The notes under the pieces are model-generated. The model did no database searches. It was not told the DNA's origin and saw only the letters and a list, made by a program, of their open reading frames with translations. Of a DNA stretch of 64,000 nucleotides, positions 53,035 to 64,000 are shown piece by piece. The DNA is taken from NCBI GenBank assembly GCA_002943765.1, contig PQWQ01000028.1, positions 372,001 to 436,000 on the forward strand, in the 5' to 3' direction. The DNA is from Psoroptes ovis (taxonomy: Eukaryota; Arthropoda; Arachnida; Sarcoptiformes; Psoroptidae). Within the stretch, counting starts at the first letter, position 1. Each line of letters opens with the position of its first letter. A program made the position numbers and the translations under genes.

Positions 53035-53297
53035 TCAAATTTCTTCCGAATTATTCAAAGTGGTCGAATCATTAACCAAAGATACTTTAGCAAGACTTTT
53101 GGCTCGTGCCAAATCTTTAGTTGTCGATGTGTTGTTGGTTGGTGATTTTTCATCTACCAACCCCGAGTCTTGGGGTATCATCTGATACAAGAGTCAAGTT
53201 TTAATATCCATTTTAATTGACCGACAATTTTAATTTTGCAGTTTTTAAAGCTTTGAATCACAAGAATAAATGTATTCAGATATATTCAAAGTCTTAA
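53035..53297. other. candidate exon island, strand unresolved
   Basis: Minus model: acceptor TTGTATCAG|ATG, then 48 residues (MIPQDSGLVDEKSPTNNTST...NNSEEI), stop at 53035, AATAAA 7 nt later; a terminal exon of a gene coming from the right. Plus model: a strong pyrimidine tract ending CAAAG|TG at 53060, 38 codons (VVESLTKDTLARLLARAKSL...), donor G|GTATCA at 53175, a 67-nt intron ending TTTTGCAG at 53241, then 18 residues to TAA at 53297. Both are open because the block is GC-richer. No family is recognised in either. I lean slightly to the plus model because of its two good splice sites. Confidence 0.35.
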
Positions 53298-53299
53298 TG

Positions 53300-56200
53300 T
53301 TAATTTTTACTTTATTTTACCTGTATACGTCTAAAATATCATTGTTTATAATCACCTGTAATTGTAATTATGATCTCAGTGTTGTTGTTACTTTAAGAAA
53401 GACATGCGTTCGCCACACGACATTTTTAAATGATATTATTCTTGAAAGATTAACATTTTTAATTATAATTCTTCGTACGCCTCGATTATCATTTCATTAT
53501 GACCATTGATCATAATTATTATGATCATAATGAAAAATGGTGAATAATAATGATTATGATAATGACAATGATGATAAAACTTGTTTCCACTTGACCGAAA
53601 ATTAAATATCATCAAGTTGGTAACCTTTGTCCTTTCATTATTATAATTTCGTTTACTTGAATACTTGTCAACAATTATTCATCGCCATTCATCTTTGTTT
53701 TGTTTTGTTTGTTGCTTTGAAAAATACAATTAAATCTATTTTCCATGCATAAGACACAATTTTCAATTAGAATATATTTTGAAATATCCTGGATATTGTC
53801 AAATTATCATCATTGAAAATGGTGAATTATAAATGTAAAATGTTTGAATGGTCATAATTCAATTGATTTAATTTCAATCAAACCATATAAATATTTGATT
53901 TTTTTGTCCATGTTTTCGATCAACATAAACAGTGAATTCTTCTTCACTTTTCTTACGAAAAAAATATTTTCTCATACAAAAATCAATTTACGCCTTATGG
54001 TTTGTAATAACTGAATTCAATTCAGCGCGAAGCAGCCGATAATCAAGTAAAATCAATGAATGAAGAATGGATGATGAAATGTTCAGTGGATCGAAACTAT
54101 TTATTGACATTTTATGTGTGAATTATTTTTTTTGTGTATTTCATCTTCTTCTTCTTGTTCTTCATCGTGTGTAAGAAAGACGGAAATGAAAAATTGAAAA
54201 AAATTTAAGTGAAAGTCAAAGAATTTGTTGTTTTTCGATAACAATCAAGGTCGTGATAGCGCTTATGGACATTCATTGATGATTTAAAGTTGTGTAAAAC
54301 AACAGTGAAACTTATGTTGTGAAGCCAAAAATGTGATGATACACTTATTATTATTACTCACATTTGAAAGATGTGTTAACTTTGTAACATTGAATTTGTT
54401 TTTTTCTTTGATTCTTTGTTCTGTATCATCGCTGTTGCTGCTGTTCATTCCTTTCTTTATTTCCATCATTTTCATTATTATTATTATCATCAAAGAATGA
54501 TGGCTCGAATGGTCACGAATAATGTCGAGAGAGCGAGAGATAATAAATAAATAAACGAATAAATGAATTGTTTTTATCTGAAAAATTAAATTCAAAAAAA
54601 AATAGAAAAACATATGGTCAATAAATGACAATGAATCTTGCAAAAATCTTTGCTCGACACGGTCACACTCGAAGAAATCTTTATTTTTTTTCTAAATTTT
54701 ACATCCGGCCAATCATCACAAGTTGTTGTTGGTGGTAGTCTGAAGAAATATATAGAATCAAAATTCCATGTCCATACACACAATGATAATTACAATATTC
54801 GATCTGATTTCTTTATTTTTCACTTCCATTTGTTGGCCTTTGAAAGGTGATGTGGTGGTGATGGTGATTCCATTCCATGGAATGATCACATGTATACGCA
54901 TAGACACATGAGAAATTATTTTAATTCAAAAATTGAAAAAAATGAAATGAAATCAAATCAAGTGAAATAGAAAAAAACGAATAAGTCACACGGTGTATGA
55001 CATTTTTTTCTGTGTGTTCATTGATTTTGTTGATTTCATTGTATTTTTTGTCGATTATATTTTCCTCAAACGATTATTATTATTGTGTATTGTGATCGGG
55101 CGTCATCGTAATCATCATCATCATCATCAGTGTTGTGCTCGGTACGAACAATGCGGTTTGTGTGCTTGTATCAATTGTATTTGTATCAGTGTTTATATTC
55201 AATAAAAATTGAAATCGTCGGTTGAATTTGTAAAGCTTTTCATTTTGAAGAAATGATTTAATTTCTTGTATTTCTCCATTCTTTAATCGAGTTCATTTCA
55301 CACTTGTGTGTTTTATGAATTGATTTTTCTTTTATTTTGATGAATGATTGGATTGACATTTTCATTTGATTCAATTTTGTTTTTTGGCCAAAATTTTGAA
55401 CAATGATTTTGTACCTTGCTCTGGGAAATGTGATTCAAATCCATTCACAAAATGATTTGAAATGATTTTGCCTCTGAAATTCTTGCTAGGTCCATCGGCA
55501 GATGGCTGATGTAATTTCGGCTGATTCATATATGATTTTTCAAAAATTTTAGACCATTTTTTTATATAATCATATCATTATTAATCTTTTATATTTCATT
55601 GACCATATTTATCAACTTTGCGTGACTTTGACAATTTCGGTGATCAATAAATGACAAGGAAAATACATATTTATGTATTATTATTATTAATGATGATGAC
55701 AATATGATTTTTGCCTGTGATTCAAATGATATGAAATTTCATAATCATTTTGAACACCGGGTACTAAATTTCGCCTGTATTCAAGAAGGCATATATTTCG
55801 ACCATAGAAAGCAATGTGGACCAATTGGCAATTCTAAGAAAGAAAAGGCCATAATAATCGTTAAATATATGAATTTTCATATTTCTTCTTACTTGTCTAA
55901 TTAATCTGAACATGTTTTACTATCCGGTTGATATTTTGGTAAGAAATGATATTGGGTCATTTATTCGTTTCATTTTCTTTATTTGGCTCGATTTCGCTGT
56001 AATTCCGGTATAATTTTCAAACCAAATTTGAAGCATAAACATTCATTATTCATTAAGAAATATTGATCGAATTTAATTGATTCTAATTTCGGCAAAAATT
56101 CAATTTAATTGCAATTAAGTTTTTGAGGAATCTTTAAATGGTATTTCAATGACGAACATATGCCCGAATATTATTTATAGACAAACAAAATTCAAAGAAG

Positions 56201-57140
56201 TCGGTTATATAATTTTTCTCCTTTCAAAAATTTCGAGTAAATGGACATTTTTCTCATTATTTTTCATCATCATCATCATCAACATTATCATTATTAATAT
56301 CATTCATACTATCCCGCCTGTAAAAATGAATTTACGTATATATAAAAATGAATGGACATGTATTTCATAAGTTGTATGACGCCTTGATATGTGTATTATT
56401 ATCATTTCATTCCATTTCTCATTTGAAATTACCAGTTTTTTCTTTTATTTTGCCCATTTTGACGCATACTCCTATCGGTGTATGATTGTGAGTGTGTAGT
56501 GGACATTCAAGGATATATCTATGTGTACATTTGTGACCACCATGACTATACCATTTGACTGTGGAAAATATCGGAAAATATATAACAAACAATCGCCATT
56601 GCTGCCGTGTGTGTGTGTGTGTGTGTTTGTATTCGTGTATTCGTGTATCCTATCTGACCATTTAATTTTTATATATAAGAATGAATGAATGAATGAATGA
56701 AAATAACCAGAAATTATTTTGATCAAAATATTTTACGATATTATAACTGACCACTCCTTTTGGTATCATTATTTATTTTTTATGAATGAAAATTTGTTTC
56801 CATTGAAAATAATAATAAAAAGTAAATAAAGAGAAAAAAAAGGTAGGATATTACTCTATTTCAATGCATGAGAATATCCGAATGGACATTGGTCATGTAT
56901 ATATTTCAGTTGAATAGTTAAATGCGTAGGCGGTATACACCGAGTTCATCTGTTTGTTTTATGTGTTATATTGTCCGGTATTTATATCTGTGTAAAGTGG
57001 CCGGCTAAAATTTTGAAAAAATTGGCCGGTACAACCATCCCATTGTGTACAATGATCCATAAACCGTTATATATCTTTTAAACCAAATTGACAAGTACAA
57101 CTTTCTATGAATGTTTTCGATTTGAAATCAAATCGAATAA
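53300..57140. other. gene-poor spacer
   Basis: AT-rich repeats, including (GT)10 at 56607-56627. A good acceptor-like sequence on the minus strand at about 54740 (ATATTTCTTCAG) opens only a short frame. Nothing else is supported. Confidence 0.5.
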
Positions 57141-57147
57141 TTTATTC

Positions 57148-57378
57148 ATGTACATCGATGTAACTGATGATTGTCCAGCAAAATTATTACCATTATTGTA
57201 CAGTAATAATCAAACGTTATTTAATGCAGAAGAAATCAAAAAATCACCATCGATTTTTCAGTTGAATAAATCAAGTATATTCACATTGAAATTGTTGAAT
57301 TTTGGTCGAAAAAACAAAGCAAAATCAATGCAAAAAATACGACAAAAAGTCGCGTCATTTTGTTTGATATGTGAATAA
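57148..57378 (+). CDS. hypothetical 76-residue protein, weak candidate
   Basis: ATG frame reading MYIDVTDDCPAKLLPLLYSN and a basic second half (LLNFGRKNKAKSMQKIRQK). Codon use fits (TTG, TCA, CGA, AAA). The frame is also open upstream of the ATG to 57082 or so. No signal peptide, domain or poly(A) signal is recognised. Confidence 0.25.
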   Translation: MYIDVTDDCPAKLLPLLYSNNQTLFNAEEIKKSPSIFQLNKSSIFTLKLLNFGRKNKAKSMQKIRQKVASFCLICE

Positions 57379-57734
57379 GGTAAAATTTTAGATATGTATA
57401 AACTGTTGTTGGTGATGTTCATTGAATTTTATGTAATTTTATTTAATGGAATATATAAATTTCAATGTGTACACATCCATTTGAATGTATGGTCCTTTTG
57501 TTTTCATTTTCGTCTATGCACAGCATCGACATACAAAAAGCATCAAACATGGTCCATCTGTTCAACATTCATTCATTTATTTATTCAGAAATCAATATTT
57601 ATTCATTCATTTCGTTTCATTCAACAAATAAATCAAGGAAGTAGTGTTTGATTCATTGATTCAAATGATGTTTGATGATGATGATAAAATAAGGTGAGGT
57701 TTGATGGTTATTTTTGAAAAGGTATATGGATGTT

Positions 57735-57990
57735 TCATGAAATTTCATTTCGGCCGTCCACGCCTCTCCTCCTCTTCGATTTTTGACTTCCATTAAGCAT
57801 CTCGAACCATCACCGTTTTTCATTCACCGATGGCCACATATGCCACGGTGTTGGGGGACATTCAAATGTGGATGTCGATGAATGGACGACGACGACGAAC
57901 CAAAGCGAACAAAAAGAGAAAAAACGAACCCGAGTCCATTCATTGACTTTACATATCGCGGATCCTTGGGTCCATATTTTTTTAGCTCTA
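57735..57990. other. GC-richer island
   Basis: Stands out from the AT-rich desert (ggccgtccacgcctctcc, cgatggccacatatgccacgg, CGACGACGACG, cgcggatcc). A 38-codon ATG frame (MATYATVLGDIQ...) and several minus-strand frames cross it, none convincing. It lies 3.1-3.3 kb upstream of the MSRRKQ exon and could be an enhancer, an upstream promoter or a non-coding first exon. Confidence 0.4.
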
Positions 57991-57999
57991 TGAATGAAT

Positions 58000-60900
58000 G
58001 GAAATCAATTTCTCCGTTCTAAAAACGTGAGAAAATGCTTTTTCCTTTTGATTTTCTTCATTTGAAAACTTTGGAAAAATTATTATTCAAACATTGAATG
58101 GGGATGTGTATTTGACCATCCATTATGTTCACACACACACAGCAACAACAACATCAACAACAAAACCTTGAATAACCTTGGACCTTGTCTTTGTTTATTA
58201 TTGTATGGCCATTGTTGTTGGTGCTGTTTGATATTGAAAATCATCAAACAACCATTAAACATCATGGTACATTCATTTATTCATTTTTTGTTCTATGTTT
58301 GGAACTAATAAATGATGTGTATATGTGTGTATGTATAAATTGCATAAAATATGACCCATAGTGACCGCATGCAAGGACATCCATATTCAAATATATTTAT
58401 GGAAAAAATATATTGTCCTAAAGGTCAATGGTTAATGTCAAGGTTCGATTTTTGGTTGTTTTTCTTTTATTCGATTTGTATAATTTTATCGATTGAATGA
58501 TATGATGATTTATGAACAAAATTTTAATCAAAATCTAAAACAAATGATTTTCTGTATTAGTTTGTATGTATTTGAATTGATCATTGATCAATGATTCAAT
58601 TTTTAAAATGTTTGAAATAAATAACATTAAATATTCAACGATGATGAAGCATAAATGAAGGTTTCCCATTTAATTCAAATCCATATCGAAATTTAATCAA
58701 AATTAAAGCTATCAATGATACATGTGATTGATTCACATATGAATCATTCATATTTTCTTGATGAAATATGAATGCATGATTACGTTTGGTTTAAATGTGA
58801 TCAACTCAAATCAAAATTAATTCAAATCAATCAGTTCGATTGATTATTTGAATTCAGAAATTTTCGACTGATTTTTTCAAATTTTAAATTTTCAATCATC
58901 TTCCTGTCCACATGTTCATATAAATTGCATGGATATCAGCAACCAGTAGAAAAATTGCAAGAAAATTTTTATTTTCAAAGAAAATATTGCGTAATAGTGG
59001 CTAATATGCAATATTGAATGCGTGTATATTTCTGTACGCGTATATAAATTGATATATAAATTCAAAACATAGATACACACATGTTGTGCGTGATTGTACA
59101 GCATCGATCGGTAGTAGTGGTCACAGTTTATTTTTTTGAACATCACTATTTTTTATATCAAATTTCGGCATTTTGCCATGTATATATGAACTTATATTAT
59201 ATGTGAGATTTAAACACAAATATGCGCACAAATACACGTGTAAAATCGATGATGCACTTTAATCATTTTATATATTAATATATATGCATCAACATATATA
59301 TTAATATTCATATATATTTGATAAATTTCTACTGTTTTAGCTGCTTCTGCTGCTTATAATTTCGATATATATCAAAATATTATTCAATATGAACATGTGT
59401 AAATGTGTATGGATGCATAGCATGGCATCCTCTCTGTCTCTCTCTCAGTCTGTTTATTTCGATTTATCTTTCTCTCTCTCAAATATCAGCTATCCCCATC
59501 AGCTATCAACGTATTAAAATATATAAAAGAGATATTTAAAAAAATATACATCAAATACACAATACAAAAACAGAAAACAATTTATTTCATTTTGTTTTGT
59601 TTTTTGCGTTGATTCATTCATTCATTTCAATTTGAATTTGAAATTTTCAATTCAAACATTTATTCATTCAATCTATCGTTGTTGTTATTGCAGTATTGTA
59701 CAATGATCATATATGTATGATGATATATATAAGCGCATATATATCAAAATACATTAACCATCTTCATAAATACAAATTCAAAATTTATTGATGTGTATTC
59801 TGTGTGCTTTCTTGTGTATATTTGATGTTGTTGATTGAGAGAACAGAAAGACTTATGCCCGTTCAATTATTTCAAATTTCTATTTCTGCAGGTTTCTTCA
59901 ATTCATCTTTCATGTTCATATTCATTTGTGAATATTTTTTAAATTTTTTTTTAGTTTGAATTTGATGTTTTAACTGTTAAGAACGTTTACAATAATAATT
60001 GAAGCAAGCGGCACCAACAACACATGATTTGAATTTTTAACTTTTTTTTATTTCAAGTGTATAACGGGCAACATTTTTATTATCATACACACCACCATAA
60101 TAATGCATATACGATGCCAATACATCAATATGCCAATACAATATGACCACAATTGTCTTCATTTGTTTCTTGAATATTTTCAAAATATCAATTTTCGAAA
60201 ATGAATTTTCGAAATTTTCAATTTTCAAATTTTCAATCCATTTGTGACATTTAAAATTTCAAAAATCTTTGATTTTAATTTGTTTTTGTTCATGTAAATG
60301 GCAACTGTTTGAATTGACTCATTAATTATCACTGTTTATAAATGAATTTTTGAAAAAATTCAAACCCTTTTTCAATATTTACAAATTACATTATTTCATT
60401 GTGCTTATATCCTTTTATTATCATGATTTAATCATCATCTTTATCATTTACAATTACCGGCAACAATATCTGATATAAATATCATCATAAAGCAACAAAA
60501 ATTTTGATCTTATATTTATGCATATGTTTGGACTTTGATTCATTTTGATTATTTTGATTATCATTAATATCATTGATTCAAATGATCAATGATTTGAATG
60601 ATTATCAGATCGATGTTTTCGATCTGTAAATATTTGATATTTGTAACATAAAAAACATGTGATTCATTTGATCAGCAACAAATTTCTCATTTAAATCATT
60701 GAAACCTTTCAGAATCATTGAAGAATTCAATTCGTCTCATCGTTAAAAATGATTCGTGTGTATTTTCACCTTGTTTTATTCAATTTTCAACATATTTGAC
60801 CATTTGAAAACAATTTGATATATTTGATTCTTTGAAATCATTTGTTTATTTGTGTATTTTACATCCAATTTTCAATTCAAATCTAATTTTTTTGTTTGTT

Positions 60901-61060
60901 ACTTTGTAAATTTCCAAAATAGAAATTTACAAAGACGAAAAAATCGACAAAAAATTCCAGCGAGAAAAAAAATTATCTTCATAAATGTTTAAACGTAAAA
61001 AGAAATTTAAAATAAAATATAATAAAATAAAAATAATAATAAATATCCATCAAATGTTTT
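58000..61060. other. region upstream of the MSRRKQ exon
   Basis: AT-rich, with TATA-type alternating runs (59270-59310), a CT/GAGA-rich stretch at 59430-59480, and purine-rich sequence just before the ATG. The promoter and leader of the downstream gene should lie here but cannot be placed. Confidence 0.45.
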
Positions 61061-61066
61061 GAAAAA

Positions 61067-61118
61067 ATGTCTCGTCGAAAACAAGAAAATCCTCAACCAC
61101 GAAAGCGTCTAGTCAATC
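61067..61118 (+). CDS. first coding exon of a MSRRKQ-type C2H2 zinc-finger corepressor (gene continues past the window)
   Basis: The ATG opens MSRRKQENPQPRKRLVN and is followed, after one further base, by a consensus donor C|GTAAGT at 61119. MSRRKQ at the extreme N-terminus is the known NuRD-binding motif of SALL, BCL11, FOG/ZFPM and ZNF423/521 proteins, which recruit histone deacetylase to silence targets. These families also keep this motif in a short first coding exon; 17 codons plus one base is close to the BCL11A first exon (about 55 nt, same phase, from memory), while the NP...KR spacing resembles FOG. No zinc finger is found before 64000, so the rest is to the right after an intron of at least 2.9 kb. 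The frame read on into the intron (KLFTIHFLF...) is not coding. Confidence 0.75.
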
Positions 61119-64000
61119 GTAAGTTGTTTACCATTCATTTTTTGTTTATTTGTTTGATTCTATTTTTCTTTGAGAGAGTAAATTCTTTGAAATTTTCATT
61201 TTTGGGGACAAAATTTTTGTATTATTCATTATTATTGAGTATTATCTGTGTGTTATTTGATTTAATATATTCCTATATCTAACTTGACTGATATTTTTGT
61301 TTGAACCAAAAACGAATATTTCAAATGTCCACAATCGAATATATTTGCAAGCTTTTTGGGTTATACACAATGAGCTTGATTGTAAAATTTTGCCCGTTAT
61401 ACACGCACCAACTGTTGCTTGTATTTCGTTTCTTTTTATTTTATTTCGTTTGGACCATTTTCAGATCGAATTGGTCTCAAAGCGAAAATGGCCTATGGTT
61501 ATTTTTGAACCGCGCCCATACTACATGGCAGTATATTTCACACTATGTTTTACTCTTTAGTCCAATAAAAAAATTTATAGAAGAGTTGTATTTTATTAAG
61601 GTTCATTCATTCATGTTTTTGGTATGAGTGTTTGAGTTGTATATGTGCTGAAATCATTGTTATCATTTGAATCATTTTGGTTCAATTCACGTTGTGTTGG
61701 TTCATCATCATCATCCTCGTTAAAATTTTACACACACATTGGTCCAGGTGTTTGTTTCTGGTCCTCCTTTATTTTTATTTTTTTACGTTCAATTCAATTT
61801 TATCCTTTCCGGCCGCTTTTTAGATGCAAATATGGCCTACTTATTCATATGATTTTTGTTCAATTTTCGATTTGTCATTGTTTGTCATGAAATACATTTG
61901 TCCTTTACACAAACAAACAAATCAAAAACTCTCCTTGACCTTAAGTCGGTCAAATATTTGTCCTTTATTTTTTTAAATTTCTTATATTTTTTTGAAATAT
62001 TTGTCTTGTTGTTATTATTATTCAATCTGATTATCGATCTTGGCAAATAGTATTTTTCCTTTTCATTCATTTACTTTTCAAATATATTGGCCTTAGACAA
62101 ACCAAACAAAACACCAGACGAAACCAACCAAGGCCACTATCACTTTCACTATGCTGGTGGTGTCCACTACCACCACCATCATCATCATGCTTTCCTGGCA
62201 TTGACCAATGACTAATACACCTGATTGACCATTCAATGGTTATTGTTTAATTTCACTTTTTCAATTTCAATATTGAAAAAACACATGCACGTAGCGCAGT
62301 TATTGTCGGTTCAGTTGAATGAATACACATGTGTGTGTACCATACATAAAAGCAAGCTATCATGTTGTTTTTCGGTTTTACACTTCACATTTAAACGAAA
62401 AAAAAAAAATTGTACGATTGAGGTCAGTGGAGATGACCTTTGTCCTTCTAAAAGATTATTGTGTAATATAATTGTCTGTGTGTGTGTGTGTGTGCCTGTG
62501 TGTTTAAATGTGAATACTATGAAACATAAACAAAATTAAAATAAACGAAAAAACAAAATATGACTGACCACATATGGCACTTGTTGCGCTTGCTATGTGT
62601 TGGTTGTTTTTTGATATCTTTGGTTCTTGTCTACAAAACACTGATTTCTTTGACCGAAACATTTTTTACTTTCAAACATAAAACTTGAATTTGTTTGTCG
62701 GTTGTTGGAAAAAATGGAATAAATTGTTCACATCATGTCATATCATGAATGATGTGTTTGTCTGTGTTTGTATAATGTGCTTAATATGTGCTCGTAACGT
62801 CTGCTATGTTTTGCTTGGCCATACGAATAATCGACGATAATAGCTGCTAAAATGAAAATAAAAATGACCAGAACGATCAAATAATGCGTGTGTGTAATCT
62901 ATGAGCCAAAAAAATGTTCGAAATTTACATAAAATTTGACCTTAAAAATTCCTATCGAATCAGATAGCGGTCAGTATGATGCATTTTCAAGGCACACATA
63001 TGAAATATTCAATGATATGTGTGGACGAAATTGAAAGTGTCGAGTGCGATTGTGTGTATGTGTGTATGTGTCCACATAAACATTGATACATCAATCAATG
63101 ATAAATAAATTTTTAGGTCATCCGGTTCTCCAAGCATTTTTGAAGCCAACACCAACGACAATGTTTTTTGGTTCAATATTTTTCTAGGTCCATTTGTGTG
63201 TGTACTTACATTTGTTTCTATGTAGATTAATTTGGTTAAGTATTCGTATTTACCTCATTTATTCGACCCTTTTCAAATATTATTTAGCATCAAATTTTGA
63301 ATCAAAAATGACCTGAATTTTTTGTTCAGTTTTTACTTTCAATTTTTTAACTTTTTCACTGGTTATCATTATGTATGTGTGTATGTGTGTGTATTTGATC
63401 AATTTGAATGATTTTATATTTGATTATATTTCATTGAATTTTTGACTATTTTATTACATTTAATACATTTGGTTCATTGTGGTATTTTGAACAACGGATG
63501 TTTAACGAGAAATTCAATTCATTGTCGGCATTGTTTTGCTTTTTGTATTATAAATAAAGCTTTGTCGATTTTGTATTGTGTTTTTGTGTGTGTGTATTGT
63601 ATGAGTATGTCGATGTATAGCCTTTCCTTTTTTTTTTGAAAATAATTAATAATTTTCTTTCATTTTCAAATCACACCATAATCATACACGCATAGACCCT
63701 GGTCATCATTCACAATGGTACTAGGAAATGTTTGAAAAAAAAACTGAATAAGAAAATTGTGCAAAGCATCTGTTCAAAAAGCGAAAATTTTTCCCTTTCA
63801 AATTGAAAAAATTTCTGGTTAAATCTCATTTCTTTATCAAATATAATAAAGTGTCGGCCATTTTGATGATATTTTTTATTAACGTTTATGAGAGATGAGA
63901 TATGTGTTTGATGTTGGATGCACGTCTACAATTGCATTCATATGCAATCATATGTTGGTTTTTGAATGGTTTTTATTTATTTATTTATTTATTTTTTTTT
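61119..64000 (+). other. first intron of the MSRRKQ gene (partial)
   Basis: Starts with GTAAGT. The sequence to the end of the window is T-rich on this strand with GT repeats (62477-62493, 63581-63596). No exon that joins in phase with a recognisable zinc-finger protein was found. AGGCCACTATCACTTTCACTATGCTGGTGGTGTCC near 62130-62166 is less biased but has no clear reading. Confidence 0.5.

Noticed and set aside
54592..54783. Minus-strand exon after ATATTTCTTCAG
   Set aside because: The acceptor looks good but the frame ends in poly-F/I sequence with no donor or family.
58440..58455. GGTTCGATT resembling a tRNA B box
   Set aside because: No A box or cloverleaf can be drawn around it.
62420..62475. 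Coding-like EVSGDDLCPSKRLL stretch
   Set aside because: No in-phase acceptor of quality and no family match; likely chance.
63117..63187. Second exon of the MSRRKQ gene after TTTTTAG
   Set aside because: In phase it gives a short peptide and a stop with no zinc finger or acidic region; no donor.

Overview
This window is AT-rich eukaryotic nuclear DNA, not bacterial or viral. Genes are sparse and the spacers are full of short-period repeats: ATTC/GAAT, GAT/ATC, TTG, AAT and GT. Two genes are recognised with confidence: a three-exon SIX3/6-class homeobox gene (Optix) with GT-AG introns, and an intronless SmD2 gene. The base composition, the CAT/GAT-type microsatellites running into coding sequence, the compact TATA-driven cystatin gene and the introns as short as 237 nt fit an arthropod, most likely an astigmatid mite of the Dermatophagoides/Sarcoptes type. 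The mite assignment is an inference; no species marker is visible.

Layout, left to right. 3.5-4.4 kb: a self-contained secreted cystatin-like gene (+) with TATA box, single exon and poly(A) signal, preceded by a ~50-bp tandem repeat. 8.5-8.7 kb: a large (GT)55(GTAT)10 microsatellite. 17.07-17.15 kb: an 80-bp hairpin element with mariner-like inverted ends flanked by TA. 21.2-28.9 kb: Optix (-), three coding exons, with a 5.4-kb intron that may hold a small secreted-peptide ORF. 44.0-44.4 kb: SNRPD2/SmD2 (-). 61.07-61.12 kb: a 52-nt first coding exon (+) whose peptide starts MSRRKQ, the NuRD-recruiting N-terminus of SALL/BCL11/FOG-type zinc-finger repressors; the rest of that gene must lie beyond the right edge.

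The remainder is mostly gene desert, as is common around developmental transcription factors. Islands of less biased sequence in it (about 31.6-32.1, 41.0-41.3, 50.5-50.7, 53.0-53.3 and 57.7-58.0 kb) may be missed exons or conserved regulatory elements; sequence alone does not decide. Several short ATG-initiated ORFs are listed at low confidence.

No operon, CRISPR array, rRNA, recognisable tRNA or clearly new molecular system was found. The observations most worth checking are the Optix 5' open frame without an ATG, the MSRRKQ exon, the nested secreted ORF, the mariner-like miniature element and the strand-ambiguous exon island at 53 kb.
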